Positions 1-6,651 are shown, counted from the stretch's first letter. The stretch: 14,384 bases of DNA from Flavobacterium sp. (GCA_030152225.1 JASLHL010000094.1:1-14384); one strand, 5' to 3'. The notes: generated by a model from the letters alone, not told the origin. Made by a program: numbers and translations.

Positions 1-47
1 ATACCCTCTGCCCATTTAGTAACGATGACACAAGTATAAAACAACAG

Positions 48-69
48 AAGACCCGTTACAGCGGGTCTT
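48..69 (+). terminator. Rho-independent terminator of an off-window gene (copy 1)
   Basis: An 8-bp perfect stem (AAGACCCG at 48-55, CGGGTCTT at 62-69) with a 6-base loop is followed by a T-rich run (67-80). It probably ends a plus-strand gene lying left of the window. Almost the same hairpin recurs at 215-236. Confidence 0.7.
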
Positions 70-88
70 TCTATTTTTTATAAAACTG

Positions 89-96
89 TATCTTTG
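89..96 (+). promoter_or_regulatory. Upstream copy of the AraC-gene promoter (-7 box)
   Basis: TATCTTTG matches the Bacteroidota -7 consensus TAnnTTTG. It lies in the first copy of a duplicated segment and would drive only the 12-residue remnant at 168-206, then meet the hairpin at 215-236. I see no clear TTTG -33 box. Confidence 0.4.
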
Positions 97-122
97 CCTA
101 AACTTCGTTTTGTAGCATATTA

Positions 123-146
123 CCTAAGCAAACGTGGTTTCTTAGG
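123..146. repeat. Inverted repeat inside the extra segment of copy 1
   Basis: CCTAAG (123-128) pairs with CTTAGG (141-146), and AAAC (130-133) with GTTT (137-140). A single bulged C sits at 129 and the loop is GTG. The hairpin lies in about 49 bases (roughly 111-159) that are absent from the second copy of the duplicated leader. Confidence 0.5.
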
Positions 147-167
147 AGTTGTTAATCTAATTTACAG

Positions 168-206
168 ATGAAGACAAAGAAAAAAGTGGTTCGCGTTCAG
201 CTATAA
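168..206 (+). pseudogene. Truncated duplicate of the AraC-gene start (12-codon remnant)
   Basis: The 33 bases from the ATG at 168 are identical to the first 11 codons of the AraC-family gene at 284 (MKTKKKVVRVQ). After the shared CAG the sequence switches to CTA TAA, so the frame ends as a 12-residue peptide. The preceding TTACAG is also shared. It is best read as the leftover of a partial tandem duplication. A translated leader peptide followed by a terminator (215-236) is possible but speculative. Confidence 0.6.
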
Positions 207-214
207 TACAAAAG

Positions 215-236
215 AAGACCCGTTAGAGCGGGTCTT
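215..236 (+). terminator. Rho-independent terminator-like hairpin (copy 2)
   Basis: AAGACCCG (215-222) pairs with CGGGTCTT (229-236) around the loop TTAGAG, followed by a T-rich run to 246. It differs from the hairpin at 48-69 by one loop base. It stands between the leader remnant and the functional AraC promoter, so it would stop transcripts from the upstream promoter copy. Confidence 0.6.
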
Positions 237-255
237 TCTATTTTTTATAAAACTG

Positions 256-263
256 TATCTTTG
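256..263 (+). promoter_or_regulatory. Promoter -7 box of the AraC-family gene
   Basis: TATCTTTG fits TAnnTTTG and ends 20 bases before the ATG at 284, giving a very short leader. No Shine-Dalgarno sequence is visible before the ATG, which is normal for Bacteroidota. A canonical TTTG -33 box is not evident; the region there is the T-rich tail of the preceding hairpin. Confidence 0.55.
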
Positions 264-283
264 TCCAAATTTCGTTTTTACAG

Positions 284-1132
284 ATGAAGACAAAGAAAAA
301 AGTGGTTCGCGTTCAGCAAGTTGATAAAGATATTCCCATTGAATTTTATCGCATTGAAGCCATTGGAGATCTCTTTGAAGTTGAAGGACATTACCAATAT
401 GACTTTTATCAAATCTATTGGTTTACCGAAGTCTTAACTCCCCATTACCAAGAAATTGACTTTATTTCTTATCCCGTAAAGGAGCAAGAAATTTGGATTA
501 TTTACCCCGGACAAGTCCATCAGTTGGATACGCATTATAGTAAAGGGTATTGTTTGGGTATTGATAAGAATTACTTTCACAGCGTCTTGTTTAAAGAGGC
601 GAAACAACGAGCCTTTACAGGACATAATCAACTCAAATTTGCGGTTACGCCTGAGGAAGCCCAACGGCTAGGGTATTTGCATTTGTTGATTGAGATGGAA
701 TACAATACCTTCAAGAGACCTACTGTTTTAGAACAGTATTTACAGCTGTATATTGTCCATTTACAAGATCTCCCGGTGATTTCACCACAACATGTGGTAT
801 TAGATGAGCGCGTACATAAAATACTACAGCTTATTGAAGAACACTACAGCACCCAACGAAACAATGAATTTTATGCAGACCTAGTTTCCCTTTCAGTCAA
901 GCGTATGAATGAGATTTTATTTCAAGCCATTGGCAAGACAGTAAAGCAACAACTACAAGAGCGATTGTTGTTAGAAGCCAAGCGATTGGTTGGTTATAGT
1001 GAGGATACGATTCAACGGATTGCTCATGCATTGAATTTCTCTGATGTGACCTATTTCAATCGCTTTTTCAAAAAATGCACGGGGAAAACCCCAAAAGATT
1101 TTCGCACAGAGGTGAAAAAAGTCCAAGAATAA
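284..1132 (+). CDS. AraC-family transcriptional regulator
   Basis: This 282-residue protein has the usual AraC-family size and layout. Residues about 20-150 form a cupin-like N-terminal sensing region rich in aromatic and His residues. Residues about 175-276 form the double helix-turn-helix DNA-binding domain; its second half carries the family signature (IQRIAHALNFSDVTYFNRFF, then KKCTGKTPKDFR). The start at 284 follows a TAnnTTTG promoter closely, and its first 11 codons are duplicated upstream at 168. The next gene, 63 bases downstream on the same strand, is an MFS drug exporter, so control of that exporter is a reasonable inference. The inducing ligand cannot be told from sequence. Confidence 0.93.
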   Translation: MKTKKKVVRVQQVDKDIPIEFYRIEAIGDLFEVEGHYQYDFYQIYWFTEVLTPHYQEIDFISYPVKEQEIWIIYPGQVHQLDTHYSKGYCLGIDKNYFHSVLFKEAKQRAFTGHNQLKFAVTPEEAQRLGYLHLLIEMEYNTFKRPTVLEQYLQLYIVHLQDLPVISPQHVVLDERVHKILQLIEEHYSTQRNNEFYADLVSLSVKRMNEILFQAIGKTVKQQLQERLLLEAKRLVGYSEDTIQRIAHALNFSDVTYFNRFFKKCTGKTPKDFRTEVKKVQE

Positions 1133-1149
1133 GTCTCATTTAGATAAGG

Positions 1150-1177
1150 TTTGCTTTTTGTACTCGGAGTATTTTTG
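1150..1177 (+). promoter_or_regulatory. Promoter of the MFS exporter gene
   Basis: TTTG at 1150-1153 and TATTTTTG at 1170-1177 are separated by 16 bases, a good match to the Bacteroidota -33/-7 promoter. The ATG lies at 1196, 18 bases beyond. The exporter can therefore be transcribed independently of the regulator gene. Confidence 0.65.
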
Positions 1178-1195
1178 CCTCTTTAAGAAAATAAG

Positions 1196-2371
1196 ATGAG
1201 TAAGTTAAAAAAACAGCAGTTTATTGTCGTGTTAATTCTAGCACTGCTATCTGCCTTGGAGCCTTTTAGTATTGATTTATACCTGCCTGGATTTTTGAAA
1301 ATGGCAGCATACTACCATACTGATTTAAAATCCGTTCAGTTTTCCATTTCTACTTTTTTGGCAGGATTTGCTGTTGGTCAATTATTTTGGGGCATTATAT
1401 CCGATAAATACGGACGTAAATGGCCGACCATGATCTCTTTAGTTCTCTTTATTGCAGCAACAATGGCTTGTATTTATGCTGAGACGATAGAGCAATTTTG
1501 GGTAGCGCGATTCTTCCAAGCATTTGCTGGGTGTGCAGGCGTGGTTATCGCAAGAGCGATTGTCAATGAATACTTTGAACAGGATGACACCATGCGCGTG
1601 TTCTCCCTCTTGGCTATTATTGCAGGAGTAGCTCCAATTATTGGTCCTGTGGCTGGGAATTTCTTGGTTTCTCATTTTAGTTGGCAATCGACCTTTGTGA
1701 CGCTATTCATACTCGGTGTACTCGCTTTACTGCTTGTGATCCTGTGGTTACCTGAAACAAAAGCAAAGACAACAACGGCTCAAAAGCGAAACCTCATTCA
1801 AGATTTTAAAGCCGTTTTACAGGTAAAAACGTTTTTAAAATATACACTAATTGGAAGTGTAACTTATAGTATATTAATGATCTACCTAGCTAATGCGCCC
1901 TATCTGATTATGGAATACGGCCAATTGTCCTCCACTACATTTAGCTATATTTTTGCTTTTAATGCTGTAGGATTAATGCTAGGCGCGTGGGTATCAAGTG
2001 CTTTTACCCGTTGGTGGTCTATTCGTCAGATTATTTTGTATACCACCATCTTCGGATTAGTAGGAAGTCTTGTTTTCTTGGGATTCTGTATTACAAAACA
2101 ACCCATTGAATGGCTATTGGTACCCTTGTTTTTTATTGTCTTAACCTTAGGGGTTTTATTTCCTGCTACAACAAAACTTGCGCTTGAACCCTTTGTGGAA
2201 ACGAGTGGTTCGGCTTCAGCTTTATTGGGCTCGTTACAGTTGCTACTGACATTTATTATTTCTGCTGCAACAAATTTGATTCCCGTAGATTTATTATTGC
2301 TCACCGGACTGGCGCTATTTGTCTGCCATGGACTGTATTTGGCGTGTTACTGGATTAAAGAGGCGGAGTAG
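1196..2371 (+). CDS. Bcr/CflA-type MFS multidrug exporter
   Basis: The 391-residue, strongly hydrophobic protein has about 12 predicted membrane segments and the usual length for Bcr/CflA (DHA1) drug:proton antiporters of the inner membrane. The first segment carries the family's SIDLYLPG stretch (25-32). Motif A is seen as GQLFWGIISDKYGRK (61-75) between segments 2 and 3, and the antiporter motif C as GVAPIIGPVAG (144-154) in segment 5. An LPET stretch (185-188) follows segment 6. The substrate cannot be predicted; the family exports compounds such as bicyclomycin, chloramphenicol or sulfonamides. It sits directly behind an AraC-family gene, probably its regulator, but has its own promoter. 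No clear terminator follows; a heptamer repeat begins 8 bases after the stop codon. Confidence 0.92.
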   Translation: MSKLKKQQFIVVLILALLSALEPFSIDLYLPGFLKMAAYYHTDLKSVQFSISTFLAGFAVGQLFWGIISDKYGRKWPTMISLVLFIAATMACIYAETIEQFWVARFFQAFAGCAGVVIARAIVNEYFEQDDTMRVFSLLAIIAGVAPIIGPVAGNFLVSHFSWQSTFVTLFILGVLALLLVILWLPETKAKTTTAQKRNLIQDFKAVLQVKTFLKYTLIGSVTYSILMIYLANAPYLIMEYGQLSSTTFSYIFAFNAVGLMLGAWVSSAFTRWWSIRQIILYTTIFGLVGSLVFLGFCITKQPIEWLLVPLFFIVLTLGVLFPATTKLALEPFVETSGSASALLGSLQLLLTFIISAATNLIPVDLLLLTGLALFVCHGLYLACYWIKEAE

Positions 2372-2378
2372 TTTTTGG

Positions 2379-2448
2379 GTGAGTGGTGAGTGGTAAGTGG
2401 TAAGTGGTGAGTGGTGAGTGGTGAATGGTGAGTGGTGAATGGTGAGTG
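2379..2448. repeat. Heptamer tandem repeat, 10 units
   Basis: Ten consecutive 7-base units read GTGAGTG, with variants GTAAGTG (units 3 and 4) and GTGAATG (units 7 and 9). The array starts 8 bases after the MFS stop codon. All variants differ by one G/A change, which suggests slippage growth followed by point mutation. No coding role is seen. Confidence 0.9.
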
Positions 2449-2475
2449 GTTGAATTTTTCAAAATAAGAACGATT

Positions 2476-2483
2476 TACTTTTG
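2476..2483 (+). promoter_or_regulatory. Possible -7 box for the 2571 gene
   Basis: TACTTTTG matches TAnnTTTG about 87 bases before the ATG at 2571. There is no TTTG at the expected -33 distance, only GTTG at 2449-2452 just after the heptamer array. This is a weak candidate. Confidence 0.25.
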
Positions 2484-2570
2484 AAGTAGATAAAAAGAAA
2501 AGAAGGGGTAAGCTGAAACTAATTCAAAATAATTGCCTATTTTCATTCCAAACTATTCAATGCACTTTGA

Positions 2571-3203
2571 ATGAGAAAGTACTACGTGCCAGGTATGATT
2601 ACGCTGCTGTTTTTGCCTTTATTGGGGTATTTCTACATCCAGCGAACGATCGCTACTCGTGACTATAGAGGAATGGATGTTTATTTAGAAGAAATAGGCT
2701 GGAATCCTTGTGGTGATATGCCGTATGAACTATTTGAAGGGGTTGTATTTGATACGATTACATTTACAGGTGATCCAACAGTAGATCAAGTGCTTTTGCT
2801 TCAAGTTGAAGATAAAATAGAAAAGATTAGTTTGAATACTGAGGAAAAACAAGGTTTGGTCTTTACTTTCGGAACTGTGCCCTATGCTACCTATATAGAC
2901 GTTTTAAATCTTCTTGTTAAACATCGAAAACAGGTGGTGATGTATGCAGATAGTATTAAGTTTTCAAATGATGAAAAAACGATAAATCCGCAACTGACAA
3001 GAGAAGAATTGATGGAAATGTATGTGGCATTTGAATTAGACAATGGCGAGATAGAAGTGGAAAAGGAGGTAGATAAAGTGGCGACTGTACTGGATCGGAT
3101 GGGAAACTATACCTATGCAATTGGAGGACTATTTGTCCTTCTTGCTTCTTGTTGTTTTTATTCGACTTATTCTAATCTAAGCGGTTGGAAGATCAAAAAA
3201 TAG
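2571..3203 (+). CDS. Hypothetical two-TM membrane protein
   Basis: I do not recognise this 210-residue protein. It has an N-terminal hydrophobic segment (about 8-24), a soluble, acidic central region (about 30-175) and a second membrane segment (about 181-200) followed by a short basic tail (KIKK). The middle would lie on one side of the membrane, most likely outside the cytoplasm. It contains a GDMPYELFEG stretch and alternating strand-like stretches, but no catalytic motif I can name. The start at ATG 2571 is the first that gives a charged N-terminus before the membrane segment. The gene stands alone, with a bidirectional terminator 3 bases after its stop, facing the lipoprotein gene on the other strand. 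Confidence 0.75.
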   Translation: MRKYYVPGMITLLFLPLLGYFYIQRTIATRDYRGMDVYLEEIGWNPCGDMPYELFEGVVFDTITFTGDPTVDQVLLLQVEDKIEKISLNTEEKQGLVFTFGTVPYATYIDVLNLLVKHRKQVVMYADSIKFSNDEKTINPQLTREELMEMYVAFELDNGEIEVEKEVDKVATVLDRMGNYTYAIGGLFVLLASCCFYSTYSNLSGWKIKK

Positions 3204-3205
3204 AA

Positions 3206-3239
3206 AAATAAAAACCGCAGCATGCTGCGGTTTTTATTT
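3206..3239. terminator. Bidirectional terminator between convergent genes
   Basis: A perfect palindrome centred on GCATGC (core AAAACCGCAGCATGCTGCGGTTTT at 3211-3234) extends by further A/T pairs to 3206-3239. A-tracts on one side and T-tracts on the other allow it to work in both directions, serving the plus-strand gene ending at 3203 and the minus-strand gene ending at 3252. Confidence 0.9.
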
Positions 3240-3251
3240 GTTTCTTGTCTA

Positions 3252-4010
3252 TTAGTAATAGGTATAATGAATCGTTTTATACTCGTATATTTCTTTGATT
3301 GGATACCCCTGGTCATTGTATTCATAAGTCGTCGTTGTTTGAGTAACCCCATCTTGTTTTTCAGTGATTTTGTTATGCTTTCCAATAGATAACCTTTTTA
3401 GGTAGTTTTTCGGAAACATATGGGTAAAAGGATGATTTTTTTGATCGAATTCATAGGTATGAATAATTTGCGTACCATCCGTATAATCAATCGTTTCTTT
3501 CGTTACATTTCCATTCGTATCATAGGTAAATCTTGATGTTCTAACAAAATTATCGCTTTCATTCGTATAAATCGCTGTGATGAGGTTTTTGGCTGAATCA
3601 TATTCATATACATTGATATGTGGTCCGTTTTCTTCTGTATTGATGGATTTTGTAATTAAATTATCCGTATAAAAAAAATCTGATTTTACTTGTCTTCCAT
3701 CTACTTCATACCTCCATTGGGTAATATTATTTCCCTCGTACTCAAAATATTCATATTCTACTAGATTAGTAGTTTCTTCGTGCGTTTTTATTTTGTTTAC
3801 ATAACCATTGGAACCATAGAAATATTCTATTGTTGTTTTGTACTTCATTTCGTTGTTGGATGGATCTGTGCCAATCTCACCAAATTCAACACTTTTTAGT
3901 TTAAGTTCAGTTTTACTTTCTCCTCCACCAGTAGTAGAACTGTTAGAATCATCGCTAGAGCAAGAAGCGAAAAGGACTAAGGAAAAGAAGCAGAGTACTA
4001 GTTTTTTCAT
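3252..4010 (-). CDS. Surface lipoprotein with YD-like repeats
   Basis: The 252-residue protein starts with a clear lipoprotein signal: a basic start (MKK), a hydrophobic core and the lipobox LFASC with Cys17. SSDDS follows immediately, an acidic motif of the kind that sends Bacteroidota lipoproteins to the outer-membrane surface. The mature part is built of short repeated beta-strand units of the form xYEYDxxGNxxK, for example YEYDSAKNL (135-143), FTYDTNGNVTKE (161-172) and YEYNDQGYPIKE (229-240). These resemble YD/RHS-type repeats and DUF4595-like lipoproteins. The molecular role is unknown; carbohydrate or partner binding at the surface is only a guess. The gene converges on its neighbour at a shared terminator. 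I see no TAnnTTTG promoter in the 150 bases upstream. Confidence 0.85.
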   Translation of the reverse strand: MKKLVLCFFSLVLFASCSSDDSNSSTTGGGESKTELKLKSVEFGEIGTDPSNNEMKYKTTIEYFYGSNGYVNKIKTHEETTNLVEYEYFEYEGNNITQWRYEVDGRQVKSDFFYTDNLITKSINTEENGPHINVYEYDSAKNLITAIYTNESDNFVRTSRFTYDTNGNVTKETIDYTDGTQIIHTYEFDQKNHPFTHMFPKNYLKRLSIGKHNKITEKQDGVTQTTTTYEYNDQGYPIKEIYEYKTIHYTYY

Positions 4011-4171
4011 GTTTATAAATTATTAGTTTGTTTACTTGGTTTTAATTTTGTTTGCTGATTTTGAATTTGTTAGAGGTAGTCTGTTTATATGCATCAACGT
4101 TTTACGCTTGTTGATTAGGTTTATCGTTCATGTGGACATATGATTAAGTTCTCGTTATTATTATGTGAGTT

Positions 4172-4318
4172 TTATAGCGAAAAGCAAAAACGCTCGATAT
4201 GGGTTCTATCATTATAGTATGGCGTGCCGTTGTATTTTATGGTTGCATTTTTGGACGGTAGAACATCTTTAATGATTTGATACATTTGATGTCTTAAACG
4301 CTTAGTTGTAAAAATTTC
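4172..4318 (-). pseudogene. Probable IS transposase remnant
   Basis: The only coding-like trace in the 4011-4427 spacer is a minus-strand open stretch. It contains an in-frame ATG at 4283-4285 and ends at a TAA (4172-4174). From the ATG it encodes 37 residues, including LPSKNATIKYNGTPYYNDR followed by THIERF. The order 'PSK...Y...R..IERF' is what is seen just before and around the last catalytic Glu in DDE transposases of the IS5 type, where IERFF and LK normally follow. Here the frame stops five codons later and nothing upstream continues it. I found no terminal inverted repeats. The assignment rests on motif memory alone; the rest of the spacer shows nothing recognisable. Confidence 0.4.
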
Positions 4319-4426
4319 TCAAAAGTATATAAAATAAGTTAGAGTAGGGTGTTTTTGGGTGAAGGTTTAGTTTTGGGTAAGGGACCTGGTTTCGGGAGAT
4401 ACTTTTCGCTTGAGAGTAAAAAATAA

Positions 4427-4456
4427 AAAAAGCCTTCGATTTTTCGAAGGCTTTTT
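4427..4456 (-). terminator. Terminator of the tRNA-Arg gene
   Basis: A 13-bp stem (4427-4439 with 4444-4456) closes a TTTT loop. Read on the minus strand it contains GCCTTCGA and ends in a U-tract. It begins one base after the tRNA 3' end, so transcription stops almost directly behind the mature tRNA. Confidence 0.85.
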
Positions 4457-4457
4457 G

Positions 4458-4531
4458 TGATCCAATCAGGATTCGAACCTGAGACCTACTGCTTAGAAGG
4501 CAGTTGCTCTATCCAGCTGAGCTATTGGACC
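4458..4531 (-). tRNA. trnR: tRNA-Arg (anticodon TCT)
   Basis: A 74-base cloverleaf can be drawn on the minus strand. The acceptor stem GGTCCAA pairs with TTGGATC (one G-T wobble) and the discriminator is A. The D arm contains AGCTCAGCTGGATAGAGC. The anticodon stem ACTGC/GCAGT holds the loop CTTCTAA with anticodon TCT (4495-4497), and the T arm has the GGTTCGAATCC signature. CCA is not encoded. It reads AGA codons. A TATCTTTG promoter box lies upstream at 4599-4606 and a terminator directly downstream. Confidence 0.97.
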
Positions 4532-4532
4532 A

Positions 4533-4552
4533 TTAAATCACGGGTGATTTAA
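4533..4552. repeat. Inverted repeat just upstream of the tRNA
   Basis: TTAAATCA (4533-4540) and TGATTTAA (4545-4552) are inverted repeats around CGGG, and the next base pair is also complementary. The hairpin abuts the 5' end of the tRNA and would lie in its precursor leader. Confidence 0.6.
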
Positions 4553-4553
4553 A

Positions 4554-4598
4554 CACCATCAAAAGAAAAAGTAGTGCTACTTTCTCAGTTTGATGGTG
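4554..4598. repeat. Large inverted repeat in the tRNA leader/promoter region
   Basis: CACCATCAAA (4554-4563) and TTTGATGGTG (4589-4598) form a perfect 10-bp stem. An inner imperfect stem pairs the AAGTAG and CTACTT stretches. The outer edge touches the -7 box at 4599-4606, so the hairpin covers the transcription start region of the tRNA. Confidence 0.6.
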
Positions 4599-4606
4599 CA
4601 AAGATA
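4599..4606 (-). promoter_or_regulatory. Promoter -7 box of tRNA-Arg
   Basis: On the minus strand the sequence reads TATCTTTG, a full TAnnTTTG match, 67 bases before the tRNA 5' end. The -33 region has no exact TTTG. Beyond the box, the AT-rich stretch to 4727 shows no gene and no clear terminator for the efflux operon. Confidence 0.5.
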
Positions 4607-4727
4607 TTCTATTTTTTAGAGAAACACCAAGGATAATTGCATAAAAATGAAAATAATCAAATAACTAGTTGAAAATTAGAAAATTGTATTCCTTTATTTC
4701 ATAACGATCCTTAGTGTTCGATCTGTT

Positions 4728-6641
4728 TTAACGTTCATATTGACAGCAGCCATGTAAACTGTTGTAGGCTTTGTCTGGCGCTTTGTCTAAAGCGGTGTCA
4801 TGTCCCGCGGCAGCAATAGCTTTACTCACCTTTTTTTGATCCGTTTTGGAAGGGTCAAAGTTGAGGTGGAGCATTTTTGCGTTGACATCCCAAGTGGCTG
4901 TTGAGACACCAGCTACGCCTTTGGCTGCTGTTTCAATGCGTTCTTTACACATGGTACAATTTCCCTTTACAGCTAGCATTGCATGTCCTTGATGATCACC
5001 TTGATGATCTTTAGGATGTGCTTCTTTAGACGTTGATGCTGGTTGGTGGGTTTCGTGTTTGGTGTGATCTGTTGGTTTTGATTTGATTCCTCCTCTATCG
5101 TATAAACAACAAGGCGGTAACTCGCGGTATACTGAATCTGGCGCTTGATCCAAAGCAGTATCATGTCCCGCTTGAGCAACAGCCTTGCTGATTTTGTTTT
5201 GATCGGTTTTTGAAGCATCAAAGTTTAGATGCAACACTTGATCTTTGGAACTCCACGTTGCACTAATCACACCAGCAACAGCTTTGGCTGCTTTTTCGAT
5301 ACGCGCTTTACACATATCGCAATTGCCATTGACGGCAAACATCGCATGGGTTTCGTGTTTTGCCTGCACACCCGTTGGCGAGTCGTTATTCATCATACTG
5401 GGTTTTCCTTCCAACTGTGCGCTTGAATCCACCGTAAATACACCTCGAGTGACAATTTCCTCTCCATCTTGCAAGCCAGAGGAAACAACATATTGATTCC
5501 CTAAGGATGGACCCAATACAATTTCTCTCATCTTAAAGGCTGGCGTATTCGTATGCGGCTGTTTAACGTAAATTATCGAGCGTTTCCCCGTCCATAAAAC
5601 TGCAGATTTAGGTATGGTCAATTGCTGGCTTTCCGTACCGCGAATAGGAGATTGTATCGTTGCTGTCGCGTACATCTCAGGTTTTAAGGCCTGATCTTTA
5701 TTATCGGTTTCTACGCGTATTTTAGCTGTGCGCGAGGTCGCATCAATAATGGGATTGATAAACGAAATTTTTCCTTTGTACACTTTTCCAGGAATACTTT
5801 GAAGGGTATACTCCAAGACATCTCCTTCTTTTAAAAAAGGTAAATCTCCTTCATAAGCCTCAAAAATTGCCCAAAGCTTGCTCATATTGGAAATGCTATA
5901 TAAAACGGATCCTTGGTTGATATAATCCCCTTGGTTAACGTTTTTAGCCGTTACAATTCCACTGGTATTCGCTGTAATACTCACATAAGGCGATACTTTC
6001 CCCGTAGTCAGTACTTTGTTGATTTGGGCATCTGACATTTTCCACAAACGCAGTTTTTCCTTCGCAGCATCCAATAATAGGGGTTGGAAATCCGTGAGTT
6101 TTTGTGCTTCTAAAAGTTCTTGTTGTGCATTGAGCAAATCAGGAGAATAAATGGTCGCAATTAACTGCCCTTGTTTAACCGCTTCTCCCGTAAAATTGAT
6201 GAACAATTTCTCTATACGCCCATTAACATGGGACGTTTGTGATTGTTGTAGACGCTCATCTACCTGAATCGTACCGTATAATTGGATATCTTTAATAGCA
6301 TCTTGACGCCCAACTACCGTTGTTTGTATATTAGCCAAGGCAATGGCTTCTTTTGATAGTTGAATGGCATCATCATCAATAGCGTCATCTCCGCTATCAG
6401 ATGATTTTAACGGAATTAAATCCATGGCACATAAGGGGCATTTTCCCGGTTTGTCCATTTTGATTTGTGGGTGCATGGAACAGGTCCAAACGACCGCTGC
6501 TTCTGTTGCAGGAGCAGGTTCTCCATTGTGTTCATGTGTGGCAGATCCACCAAAAACCAACCACCCCAAAAGAAGTCCAACTAATAAAATAACGCCGTAT
6601 TTTACCGTGTTATTTTTAATTATATTTTTGAATGTACGCAT
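4728..6641 (-). CDS. cusB: CusB-type RND efflux adaptor with two C-terminal HMA domains
   Basis: Periplasmic membrane-fusion subunit of a Cu/Ag-type tripartite efflux system. I chose the ATG at 6639-6641 (637 residues): it lies 10 bases after the channel gene's stop and gives a basic start before the membrane anchor. An in-frame ATG at 6684-6686 would overlap the channel gene. In numbering from that longer start, the anchor is at about 30-46, and the CusB-type metal-binding motif follows at 68-92 (WTCSMHP, then GKCPLCAMDLIPL). The barrel-sandwich/hairpin/beta-barrel core spans about 130-425. Two HMA-like domains follow (about 446-529 and 567-651), each with GNC-x-MCK (Cys456/Cys459 and Cys577/Cys580) and a trailing CC pair, joined by a His-rich linker (about 540-569). 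Tandem HMA tails are not part of classical CusB (about 400 residues). Metal identity is inferred. Confidence 0.92.
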   Translation of the reverse strand: MRTFKNIIKNNTVKYGVILLVGLLLGWLVFGGSATHEHNGEPAPATEAAVVWTCSMHPQIKMDKPGKCPLCAMDLIPLKSSDSGDDAIDDDAIQLSKEAIALANIQTTVVGRQDAIKDIQLYGTIQVDERLQQSQTSHVNGRIEKLFINFTGEAVKQGQLIATIYSPDLLNAQQELLEAQKLTDFQPLLLDAAKEKLRLWKMSDAQINKVLTTGKVSPYVSITANTSGIVTAKNVNQGDYINQGSVLYSISNMSKLWAIFEAYEGDLPFLKEGDVLEYTLQSIPGKVYKGKISFINPIIDATSRTAKIRVETDNKDQALKPEMYATATIQSPIRGTESQQLTIPKSAVLWTGKRSIIYVKQPHTNTPAFKMREIVLGPSLGNQYVVSSGLQDGEEIVTRGVFTVDSSAQLEGKPSMMNNDSPTGVQAKHETHAMFAVNGNCDMCKARIEKAAKAVAGVISATWSSKDQVLHLNFDASKTDQNKISKAVAQAGHDTALDQAPDSVYRELPPCCLYDRGGIKSKPTDHTKHETHQPASTSKEAHPKDHQGDHQGHAMLAVKGNCTMCKERIETAAKGVAGVSTATWDVNAKMLHLNFDPSKTDQKKVSKAIAAAGHDTALDKAPDKAYNSLHGCCQYER

Positions 6642-6651
6642 TGTCTGTTTG

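Noticed and set aside
2560..2574. Five-codon frame (ATG to TGA, peptide MHFE) whose stop overlaps the ATG at 2571
   Set aside because: The overlap is neat, but such a short frame is expected by chance and has no supporting signal.
3838..4026. Plus-strand 62-residue frame opposite the lipoprotein start
   Set aside because: It is an antisense shadow of the lipoprotein signal peptide and Ser-rich linker.
4070..4110. TAGAGGTAGTCTGTTTA as a possible insertion-sequence end
   Set aside because: No matching inverted copy was found on the other side of the transposase-like scrap.
4344..4397. Five GGG runs on the plus strand, possible G-quadruplex
   Set aside because: One loop would be 15 bases and another 10, outside the usual range, so the match to a quadruplex pattern is poor.
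4458..4531. tRNA-Arg as an integration site for a genomic island
   Set aside because: No repeat of the tRNA 3' end was found elsewhere in the window, and no integrase gene is present.
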